Assembly: GCA_002331565.1 (NCBI GenBank)
Contig: DCZC01000134.1
Span: 1-7,766 of the forward strand
Source of the DNA: Gemmatimonas sp. UBA2094
Lineage (GTDB): Bacteria; Gemmatimonadota; Gemmatimonadetes; Gemmatimonadales; Gemmatimonadaceae
Length of the DNA: 7,766 nucleotides
Reading direction: 5' to 3'
Numbering within the stretch: the first letter of the stretch is position 1; every line of letters starts with the position of its first letter. The notes beneath the pieces were generated by a model. That model saw only the letters and a list, made by a program, of their open reading frames with translations. It ran no database searches and was not told where the DNA came from. The position numbers and the translations under genes are program-made. Shown piece after piece: positions 1 to 5,146 of this stretch.

Positions 1-24
1 GAGGCGCCGCCCGAGGCGCCGCCC
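1..24 (+). repeat. Two tandem copies of a 12-bp unit coding EAPP-EAPP
   Basis: GAGGCGCCGCCC occurs twice back to back and is translated in the permease frame as EAPPEAPP, a flexible linker. It starts at the window edge, so further copies may lie upstream. Copy number in such in-frame coding repeats can vary between strains without breaking the gene. Confidence 0.85.
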
Positions 25-615
25 GTTCCCGACGACGCCGAGGTGGAGCACGACCACGGCGACGACCAGATCACGGCGTTCTTCGTGGGGACCAAGAATC
101 GCTTCGAAGCGCTGATGCTGCAGCGCGAGATGAACACCGACCTCGTAGAGCCGCTCACCGCGATCATTCCCGGCGTGGCACTCGGTGAGCTGTGGCAGAA
201 TATCGGCAGCGCCGAAGTGGGGCTGCGTGTGATTGCCATCTTCGCCGTGGCGATCAGTATCACTGGTATGCTCGTGGCGCTCTATTCGTCGCTCGAGGCA
301 CGGCGCCGCGAAATGGCGATTCTGCGTGCGATCGGCGCCGGCCCGCGCACGATTCTCTCGCTGCTCGTGCTGGAAAGCACGTTGCTCGCGTTCCTTGGCT
401 GCGTGATCGGCGTCGTGATCGTGTACGGCGGGCTGGCGATCGCGCAGTCGCCGATTGAACAGCGTTTCGGCATTCACCTCGCCTTCCGCGCTCTCGGCGA
501 GACCGAGTATGCGTACCTCGCGATGGTGATGGCCGCCGGCATGCTGATCGGCTTCGTGCCCGCGTGGAAGGCGTACCGGACCAGCCTCGTGGATGGGTTG
601 TCGCCGCGGGCGTGA
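1..615 (+). CDS. FtsX/MacB-type ABC transporter permease, C-terminal part (5' truncated by window)
   Basis: The frame is open from the first base, so the gene begins upstream; 204 residues are visible. It is the membrane subunit of an ABC transporter of the FtsX/MacB class and would work with a separate ATP-binding subunit not seen here. Visible order: an Ala/Pro linker (EAPPEAPP), an acidic/His stretch (EHDHGDD, about residues 16-22), then ITAFFVGTKNRFEAL and PLTAIIPGVALGELW. A membrane segment follows at about 75-97, then the cytoplasmic motif RRREMAILRAIGAG that typifies FtsX C-termini. Two more membrane segments lie at about 118-148 and 171-190. The His/acidic loop before ITAFFVG resembles a permease group that I recall from proteobacterial zinc-responsive operons; that link is inference and the substrate is unknown. 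The 64-bp gap to the peptidase gene would allow co-transcription. The FtsX family is secure; the transported substrate is not. Confidence 0.9.
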   Translation, partial: EAPPEAPPVPDDAEVEHDHGDDQITAFFVGTKNRFEALMLQREMNTDLVEPLTAIIPGVALGELWQNIGSAEVGLRVIAIFAVAISITGMLVALYSSLEARRREMAILRAIGAGPRTILSLLVLESTLLAFLGCVIGVVIVYGGLAIAQSPIEQRFGIHLAFRALGETEYAYLAMVMAAGMLIGFVPAWKAYRTSLVDGLSPRA

Positions 616-650
616 GATGGAGCGCCGACGCCAGCAGTCCCTCACTCGAA

Positions 651-671
651 ACCCGTCACCCGACACCCGAC
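651..671 (+). repeat. Three tandem heptamers (ACCCGTC, ACCCGAC, ACCCGAC) before the M28 gene
   Basis: Three consecutive 7-bp units lie between the permease stop and the M28 start codon at 680, ending 8 bp before it. They occupy the place where a Shine-Dalgarno sequence would be expected, and no purine-rich ribosome-binding site is visible there. Whether this is a dispersed intergenic repeat or a chance low-complexity leader cannot be decided from one copy. Confidence 0.7.
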
Positions 672-679
672 ACTCCCCC

Positions 680-2323
680 ATGGCCCGCCTCTCCCTTCTT
701 GCCCTCTCCCTGCTCGCGGCCTCGGCGTCTGCCTCCACGGCCAACGCCCAGCGCCCGGGTGGTCCCCAGCGTCCGCCGTCGGCCCCCAATCCGCAGGGGC
801 TCCCAGTGTCGCCCGCACCCGAGTACGTACGCACGTCGGCGCCCACCGATCCGAACATCGTCACGCTGTTCGAGGAGGGGATGCGGCGATCACAGGCGCC
901 GCGCTTCGCGCAGGCGCTGCTCGACTCGATCGGGCCGCGACTCACCGGCTCGCCCAACATGACGCGCGCGCAGGACTGGCTGCTGGCCACCTACAAGCAG
1001 CTCGGCGTGAGTGCGCGCAAGGAACGCTACGGCACCTGGAACTCGTGGAAGCGCGGTGTGGCCTTCGCGCAGCTTACCGCGCCGCGCGTAAAGCCGCTCG
1101 AGGCGACCATGCTCTCGTGGAGCGGCAACACGGCCGGCAAGTGGGTGGAGGGCGACGTGGTCACGCTGGTGCCGTACGGTACGCCGGAGGAGTTCAAGGC
1201 GTGGCTGCCGAGCGTGAAGGGGAAGATCGTGCTTGCCAGCGCACCGCGGCTGTCGTGCCGCATGACGAGCCAGATCGCCGAATTCGCCACGCCGCAGACT
1301 GCCGCTGTGCTCGACTCGGCGCAGCGCGACCTGACTGCTACCTATCAGGGGCTCACGCAGCGCGTGCCCACGTTCTACGCCGACGTGAAGGCAGCCGGCG
1401 CCATCGCCGTCTTCGAAAGCAACTGGTCACAGTATCCCGGTATCGACAAGATCTTCGGGTCGCCGCGCAACAGCGCGCTCCCCACGTTCGACATCGGCTG
1501 CGAGGACTACGGCATGCTCTTCCGTCTCGCGCAGAACGCGCAGGGGCCGAAGGTGAAGCTGATGGCCGAGAGCGAATTCCTCGGTGAACAGCCCGTGTTC
1601 AACGTGATCGCCGAGATCAAGGGGTCGAAGAAGCCCGACGAGTACGTGGTGCTCTCGGCGCACTTCGACAGCTGGGAGGGCCACAGCGGTGCCACCGACA
1701 ACGCCACCGGCACGGTCACGATGCTCGAAGCACTGCGTATTCTGAAGAGTGTGCTGCCGAACCCGACCCGTACCATCGTCGTGGGCCATTGGAGCGGTGA
1801 GGAGCAGGGGCTCAACGGTTCCGGCGCCTGGGCGGCCGATCACCCCGAAGTGTCGAACGGGCTGCAGTTCGCCTTCAATCAGGACAACGGGACCGGACGC
1901 ATCGTGAGCACCGGCCCCAGCATCCTTCCGGAGAACGGGCCGCGTCTCGCGCAGTACATGTCCCAGATGCCCAGCCAGCTCACGCAGTCGCTACGGCTCA
2001 ACGGCCCGAGTGGCATTGGCGGCGGCAGCGACCACGTGAGCTTCCTCTGTCGTGGGGCGCCGGCCGCGAGCCTTGGTGCGCTCTCGTGGGACTACAGCAA
2101 CACCACGTGGCACACCAACCGGGATTCGTTCGACAAGGTCGTGCTCGATGACCTCAAGCACAACGCGACGCTTACGGCGATGTTTGCGTACCTCGCCAGC
2201 GAGGATTCGCAGCCCAGCTCGCGCGTGCTCATGAGTCCGCTGCCGAATGGGCCGAACGGACAGCCGATTGCCATGCCGAATTGCGGGGTACCGCTCAGAG
2301 AGTCGAGTGGGTATCGGCGGTGA
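680..2323 (+). CDS. Secreted M28-family zinc peptidase with PA domain
   Basis: A 547-residue exported metallopeptidase of the M28 (aminopeptidase/carboxypeptidase) family, expected to trim peptides outside the cytoplasm. The ATG at 680 is chosen because it is followed at once by a Sec signal peptide (MARLSLLALSLLAASASAS, likely cut after ANA at residue 23) and a Pro/Gln-rich stretch. Upstream ATGs at 593 and 617 would put an arginine-rich extension before the signal. A PA-like segment lies around 156-290 (EGDVVTLVPYG, VKGKIVLASAP, VKAAGAIAVFES). All five zinc ligands and the general base are visible: H328 (SAHFDS), D340 (ATDNATG), the pair E374/E375 (SGEEQGLNGS), D402 (NQDNGTG) and H452 (GGSDHVSF). 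It should therefore be active. It converges with ruvA across a long hairpin. No Shine-Dalgarno sequence is visible. Exact peptide specificity cannot be read from sequence. Confidence 0.93.
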   Translation: MARLSLLALSLLAASASASTANAQRPGGPQRPPSAPNPQGLPVSPAPEYVRTSAPTDPNIVTLFEEGMRRSQAPRFAQALLDSIGPRLTGSPNMTRAQDWLLATYKQLGVSARKERYGTWNSWKRGVAFAQLTAPRVKPLEATMLSWSGNTAGKWVEGDVVTLVPYGTPEEFKAWLPSVKGKIVLASAPRLSCRMTSQIAEFATPQTAAVLDSAQRDLTATYQGLTQRVPTFYADVKAAGAIAVFESNWSQYPGIDKIFGSPRNSALPTFDIGCEDYGMLFRLAQNAQGPKVKLMAESEFLGEQPVFNVIAEIKGSKKPDEYVVLSAHFDSWEGHSGATDNATGTVTMLEALRILKSVLPNPTRTIVVGHWSGEEQGLNGSGAWAADHPEVSNGLQFAFNQDNGTGRIVSTGPSILPENGPRLAQYMSQMPSQLTQSLRLNGPSGIGGGSDHVSFLCRGAPAASLGALSWDYSNTTWHTNRDSFDKVVLDDLKHNATLTAMFAYLASEDSQPSSRVLMSPLPNGPNGQPIAMPNCGVPLRESSGYRR

Positions 2324-2351
2324 TCCGTTGAGCTAACGACCGAAGACTTTC

Positions 2352-2420
2352 ACTACACACTACAAACTCCCCGCAGTGCACGAGATTCCCGTGTACGGCG
2401 GGGAGTTTGTGGTCTGTAGT
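2352..2420. terminator. Long hairpin between convergent genes, probable bidirectional terminator
   Basis: A core 13-bp perfect inverted repeat (ACAAACTCCCCGC at 2362-2374 against 2398-2410) extends inward by seven pairs including one G-U (2376-2382 with 2390-2396, 7-nt loop) and outward by about nine more pairs to 2352/2420. The mismatches are 2358/2414 and 2375/2397, with a further G-U at 2361/2411. It lies 28 bp after the M28 stop and 30 bp after the ruvA stop, so it can serve both converging transcripts. The stem reads AAACTCCCC...GGGGAGTTT, giving short T-rich ends on both strands, but no long T-run follows. Terminator is the best reading; a dispersed palindromic repeat is the alternative. 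Confidence 0.65.
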
Positions 2421-2450
2421 AGTAGTTCTTAGTGGTCAGTTCTTCCTCCG

Positions 2451-3047
2451 CTACTTCCCCGTCAACTTCCCCAGCGCTGCTCGTACCACCGTGCTCACGT
2501 CACCGGGGGCGCCGCCTTCCATCACGGTACGCACGGCGCGCTCGGCTTCGGCCTGATTGTAGCCGAGGGCGAGCAGCGCGCGGGTGGCATCGTCGGCCAC
2601 GGGGCTCGCGGGCGCGCCACCGGTGGCGGGGCCGCGACCCACGGGGGCCATCTTGTCGGCGAGGTCGAGGATGATCTGCTCGGCCTTTTTGCGTCCCACC
2701 CGCGGCACGCGCATGAGCGTCGTAACGTCCTTCTCGCGCAGCGCGCGCACGACGCGCTCTGGCGTGAGCGCCGACAGGATGCCGAGGGCCAAGGCGGGCC
2801 CCACGCCCTTCGCGCCGAGCAGCTTCTGAAACACCGAGCGCTCGTAGGGATGCGCGAATCCGTAGAGATGCCACGCGTCTTCGCGCACGGCGAGATGCGT
2901 GTGCAGCGTGACCGTCTGTCCCTCGGCGGGCAGCCCTTCGAACACCGACAGCGGAATGAGACACTCGTACGCCACTCCGCCGGCGGTCATGATCTCCACA
3001 CGGTCGAGTTCCTTGGTGGCGAGCGTACCGGTCACCTGCGCAATCAT
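2451..3047 (-). CDS. ruvA: Holliday junction branch-migration complex subunit RuvA
   Basis: RuvA binds four-way DNA junctions as a tetramer and loads the RuvB motor for branch migration in recombination repair. The 198-residue length is normal. The ATG at 3047 gives the family-typical N-terminus MIAQVTGTLATKELD; a longer in-frame extension up to 3167 lies inside ruvC and is rejected. Visible parts: an OB-fold domain (1-63) with the acidic pin E56/D57 in VREDAWHLYGF; helix-hairpin-helix 1 at about 76-91 (LLGAKGVGPALALGIL); helix-hairpin-helix 2 at about 111-129 (LMRVPRVGRKKAEQIILDL); a Gly/Ala/Pro linker (134-152); and the RuvB-contacting domain III (153-198, ATRALLALGYNQAEAERAV). Its start overlaps the ruvC stop by 4 nt (ATGA), with GGAG 8 nt upstream, so translational coupling is likely. 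RuvB is not encoded in this window. Confidence 0.97.
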   Translation of the reverse strand: MIAQVTGTLATKELDRVEIMTAGGVAYECLIPLSVFEGLPAEGQTVTLHTHLAVREDAWHLYGFAHPYERSVFQKLLGAKGVGPALALGILSALTPERVVRALREKDVTTLMRVPRVGRKKAEQIILDLADKMAPVGRGPATGGAPASPVADDATRALLALGYNQAEAERAVRTVMEGGAPGDVSTVVRAALGKLTGK

Positions 3048-3616
3048 GTCCGCGACTCCGTCTTGCGAGAGGGTGGGGGCGTCTTGGCCGGGGCGAGTTT
3101 CAGGCTCGCGAGCGACGGCAGCTTGAGGGGTGGCATCTTGGGCAGCGCGGCAGAAAGGCAGGCACACAGCGCGGCGGCGACGCCGTCAGCGGCGTCGGCC
3201 GGCTGCGGCGCATGTTTGAGCTTCAGCAGCCTGGCTACCATGAACTGCACCTGTTCCTTGGTGGCGCCGCCGCGGCCGGTGATCGCCTTCTTGATCTCCG
3301 ACGGCGGGTACTCGTGAATGGTGAGGGCCGCCTGTTGCGCCGCGAGGAGAATCACACCACGCGCGTGCCCGAGCACGACCGTCGTGCGCACGTTCTTCGC
3401 GTAGAACACATCCTCGATGGCCATCGTGTCGGGGCGATGCCGCGCGATGAGGTCGCGCACCCCCTCATACACTTCGGCGAGGCGCTGCGGCAGCGGGTCG
3501 CGCGCCTCGGTGCGGATGACGCCGCACTCCACGAGCGACGTGGTGCGACCGTCCACCGCCACCACCCCGAAGCCGGTGACGGCCGTGCCCGGGTCGATCC
3601 CGAGCACCAGCCTCAC
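3044..3616 (-). CDS. ruvC: Holliday junction resolvase RuvC
   Basis: RuvC is the dimeric, Mg-dependent endonuclease that cuts Holliday junctions after RuvAB migration. From the GTG at 3616 it has 190 residues, VRLVLGIDPGTAVTGFGVV and onward. The four acidic catalytic residues are present: D8 (GIDPGT), E68 (AIEDVFYAKN), D141 and D144 (ADAADGVAAAL). The GTG start is preferred because GAGGG lies 4 nt upstream, it begins 10 nt after the yebC stop, and it matches the normal N-terminus. An ATG at 3670 would overlap yebC by 44 nt. A GTG three codons further in is a possible alternative. Beyond the core is a roughly 30-residue tail rich in Pro, Lys and Leu (from PKMPPLKLPSLASLKL to the end), longer than many RuvC C-termini and probably disordered. 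Confidence 0.96.
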   Translation of the reverse strand: MRLVLGIDPGTAVTGFGVVAVDGRTTSLVECGVIRTEARDPLPQRLAEVYEGVRDLIARHRPDTMAIEDVFYAKNVRTTVVLGHARGVILLAAQQAALTIHEYPPSEIKKAITGRGGATKEQVQFMVARLLKLKHAPQPADAADGVAAALCACLSAALPKMPPLKLPSLASLKLAPAKTPPPSRKTESRT

Positions 3617-3620
3617 GGCG

Positions 3621-3625
3621 CCCTC
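3621..3625 (-). promoter_or_regulatory. Ribosome-binding site deciding the ruvC GTG start
   Basis: On the minus strand GAGGG lies 4 nt before the GTG at 3616-3614, within the 10-nt gap after the yebC stop codon. It supports initiation at this GTG rather than at the ATG 54 nt upstream inside yebC. Confidence 0.6.
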
Positions 3626-3626
3626 A

Positions 3627-4370
3627 TCACGCGCCAGCCATCGCGTCTTCGTCCATTTCGAAGTTGGCATCGACCTTCTGCACGTCGTCGAGCTCTTCGA
3701 GGGCTTCCAGCAGCTTGAGCAGATTGATGGCGTTGTCGCCCTCGACCTTCACCGTGTTCTTCGGTACCCAGGCGAGCTCGGCGTCGTCGATCTTGTACTT
3801 CTTCACCTCGAGCCCTTCCTTCACCGCGTGCAGCGTTGCGGGTTCGGTGGTGATGACGAACACTTCGCCCTCGTTGGACACGTCGTCGGCACCCGCTTCG
3901 AGTGCCGCTTCGATGAGCGCATCTTCGTTGACGCCGTCGGCGGGCACGGTCATCTGCCCCTTGCGGTCGAACATGAAGGCTACCGAGTTGCTGGTGCCCA
4001 TGTTGCCGTTGTTGCGCGACAGCTTGTGCCGCACATCGGCGACGGTACGGGTGGGATTGTCGGTGACCGCCTGGATCATGATGGCCACACCGCCGGGCCC
4101 GTACGCCTCGTACAGCACTTCCGCGTAGTCGGCCCCTTCGAGCTCGCCCGTGCCCTTCTTGATGGCGCGCTCGATGTTGTCCTTGGGCATCGACACCGCC
4201 TTGGCGTTGTCGATGGCCGTGCGCAGCCGCGGATTGCCGCCCGGGTCACCGCCGCCGAGCTTGGCGGCCATGGTGATTTCGCGGATGAGACGCGTGAACA
4301 GCGAACTCCGCTTCTTGTCGGTCGCGGCCTTCGCCCGCTTGATCGTCTTCCATTTACTGTGACCGGCCAT
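3627..4370 (-). CDS. yebC: YebC/PmpR/TACO1-family protein
   Basis: A 247-residue cytoplasmic protein of the YebC family, normal length. Members were first described as DNA-binding transcription regulators (PmpR). Bacterial and mitochondrial (TACO1) homologues are now linked to helping ribosomes through difficult, proline-rich stretches, so annotation as a regulator alone may be wrong. Signature sequences: MAGHSKWKTIKRAKAATDKKRS at the N-terminus, FTRLIREITMAAKLGGGDP, NPRLRTAIDNAKAVSMPKDN and IERAIKKGTGE. Later segments YEAYGPGGVAIMIQAVTDN, NRTVADVRHKL-like and GNMGTSNSVAFMFDRKG are also typical. It starts at an ATG with GAGG 5 nt upstream (4379-4376) and is the first gene of yebC-ruvC-ruvA, a common bacterial arrangement. 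A candidate promoter sits about 40 nt upstream. Confidence 0.97.
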   Translation of the reverse strand: MAGHSKWKTIKRAKAATDKKRSSLFTRLIREITMAAKLGGGDPGGNPRLRTAIDNAKAVSMPKDNIERAIKKGTGELEGADYAEVLYEAYGPGGVAIMIQAVTDNPTRTVADVRHKLSRNNGNMGTSNSVAFMFDRKGQMTVPADGVNEDALIEAALEAGADDVSNEGEVFVITTEPATLHAVKEGLEVKKYKIDDAELAWVPKNTVKVEGDNAINLLKLLEALEELDDVQKVDANFEMDEDAMAGA

Positions 4371-4406
4371 GCATGCCTCGGGATGTTGGTGCTAGGTCGT
4401 GCCGAG

Positions 4407-4415
4407 AATGTAACA
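4407..4415 (-). promoter_or_regulatory. Candidate extended -10 promoter of the yebC-ruvC-ruvA operon
   Basis: Read on the minus strand, TGTTACATT combines a TGn extension with a TACATT -10 hexamer (four of six consensus bases). Transcription would start near 4400, leaving a leader of about 30 nt with GAGG before the yebC ATG. No good -35 hexamer is visible. The place it would occupy is filled by the left arm of the 20-bp inverted repeat (4415-4434), which directly abuts this element. Confidence 0.4.
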
Positions 4416-4473
4416 GCAGACGGCAGACGGCAGGAACTACAGCACGCAGGTCGCAGGAATGCGGTAGAACGAC

Positions 4474-4512
4474 TCGGGGGCACCACTTCGGTGGTGCTCC
4501 CGATTTCGTTTT
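4474..4512 (+). terminator. Rho-independent terminator with UUCG tetraloop, facing right
   Basis: A 13-bp stem (4474-4486 with 4491-4503, one G-U pair) is closed by a C(UUCG)G tetraloop, the classic extra-stable loop, and is followed by TTTCGTTTT (4504-4512). The T-rich side is on the plus strand only, so it would end rightward transcripts. No plus-strand gene precedes it, since yebC runs leftward. It therefore marks a short untranslated RNA, a leader/attenuator for the lipoprotein gene, or a barrier against antisense transcription. Confidence 0.7.
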
Positions 4513-4516
4513 GCAG

Positions 4517-4546
4517 GGCAGGTTGCCACGTGTGCGACAACCTGCC
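4517..4546 (+). other. Short hairpin competing with the 20-bp inverted repeat
   Basis: GGCAGGTTG (4517-4525) pairs perfectly with CAACCTGCC (4538-4546) around a 12-nt loop. Bases 4541-4546 are also the start of the right arm of the 20-bp repeat, so in an RNA the two pairings exclude each other. That is the geometry of a switchable leader, though no experiment supports switching. Confidence 0.5.
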
Positions 4547-4630
4547 GTCTGCCGTCTGCTTTTCACAAGCGCCGTTACCCCCGCCCTTTCCACGACGTAA
4601 CTTCCGGACGAACCCGCAGCCCCCACCGCC

Positions 4631-5092
4631 ATGCCCCGTTCCCGCGCCGTCACCGCCCTGTCGCTCACCGCGTGGAGCCTCTCGCTCCCCCTCATGGGCT
4701 GTTACACCAACGTCCCCGTCGCCAGGAACGCCACACCCGCCCTCGGCGAGTCGACGCTCGTCCTTACCCCCGCCGGCGCGCGCGCGGTGCAGCAGAAGCT
4801 CGGCGACAACGTGCGCAGCGTGGACGGCCCCATTCTGCGGGTCACCGCCGACAGCATCGAGATGACGGTCACCGACGTCATCACCACGACCCGCGAACGA
4901 TTCCCGCAGACCGGCGTGGCGCTCGTCATCGCGCGCAGCGACATCGAGCAGGTGCAGACCCGCACCTACTCACGCAAGCGCACGTGGACACTCGTCGGTA
5001 TCGTCGCCGGAGTGCTCGCCTTCGTCCTCAGCGCCAGCGCCGTCGCCAGCGCGTCGAGCTCCGGCGAAGGCGGCGGCGGTATTCAGCCGTAG
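4631..5092 (+). CDS. Small lipoprotein with C-terminal membrane segment, function unknown
   Basis: A 153-residue protein that I do not recognise by function. It has a signal peptide with the lipobox LMGC, so lipidation at C24 is expected and the mature protein begins CYTNVPVARN. A compact middle region (about 35-112) alternates short beta-like stretches: STLVLTPAGARAVQQKLG, SVDGPILRVTADSIEMTV, GVALVIARSDIEQVQTRTYS. Then comes RKRTWTL, a hydrophobic segment at about 119-143 (GIVAGVLAFVLSASAVASA) and a glycine-rich tail (GEGGGG). A lipid anchor at one end and a membrane segment at the other is unusual. I recall similar short lipoproteins as recurrent in Gemmatimonadota, which needs checking. 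The ATG at 4631 is fixed by the signal peptide; no Shine-Dalgarno sequence is visible. The next gene starts 54 bp downstream and may be co-transcribed. Confidence 0.8.
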   Translation: MPRSRAVTALSLTAWSLSLPLMGCYTNVPVARNATPALGESTLVLTPAGARAVQQKLGDNVRSVDGPILRVTADSIEMTVTDVITTTRERFPQTGVALVIARSDIEQVQTRTYSRKRTWTLVGIVAGVLAFVLSASAVASASSSGEGGGGIQP

Positions 5093-5146
5093 TCCGGTGC
5101 GCCGTGCGCCCAGACACGCTTTCCCTCCCCTTCTCACTCTCCGCTC

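Larger units (their letters stand above)
4415..4560. repeat. Perfect 20-bp inverted repeat, arms 4415-4434 and 4541-4560
   Basis: The left arm contains the heptamer GCAGACG twice in tandem followed by GCAGG; the right arm is its exact reverse complement. A 106-nt spacer separates the arms and holds two further hairpins. A perfect 20-bp match over this distance is very unlikely by chance. It could be a divergent operator, a long-range RNA stem, a pair of dispersed repeats, or the ends of a small non-autonomous element. The 4371-4630 gap contains no credible protein-coding gene. Confidence 0.85.

Noticed and set aside
593..679. N-terminal extension of the M28 peptidase from the ATG at 593 or 617
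   Set aside because: It would overlap the permease gene (593) and put an Arg-rich stretch before a normal signal peptide; the ATG at 680 gives a proper Sec leader.
3048..3167. 40-residue N-terminal extension of RuvA
   Set aside because: It lies within ruvC; the ATG at 3047 gives the normal RuvA N-terminus with GGAG upstream and a 4-nt ATGA overlap.
3617..3670. RuvC start at the ATG at 3670
   Set aside because: It overlaps yebC by 44 nt and adds 18 residues not typical of RuvC; the GTG at 3616 has a ribosome-binding site and the usual N-terminus.
4435..4512. Possible tRNA or structured RNA gene before the terminator
   Set aside because: No acceptor stem, anticodon arm or T-loop sequence can be assembled; only the terminator hairpin is convincing.
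4415..4560. CRISPR-like array or insertion-sequence ends
   Set aside because: There are only two arms in inverted orientation, no regular spacers, no transposase and no evident target-site duplication.
4570..4630. Promoter for the lipoprotein gene near 4597-4602 (TAACTT)
   Set aside because: The -10 match is weak, no -35 is found at a suitable distance, and the surroundings are C-rich; too uncertain to list.
3417..4865. 482-codon plus-strand open frame across ruvC, yebC and the intergenic gap
   Set aside because: It runs antisense to two conserved genes and through the terminator and inverted repeat, ends out of frame within the lipoprotein gene, and shows no recognisable domain.
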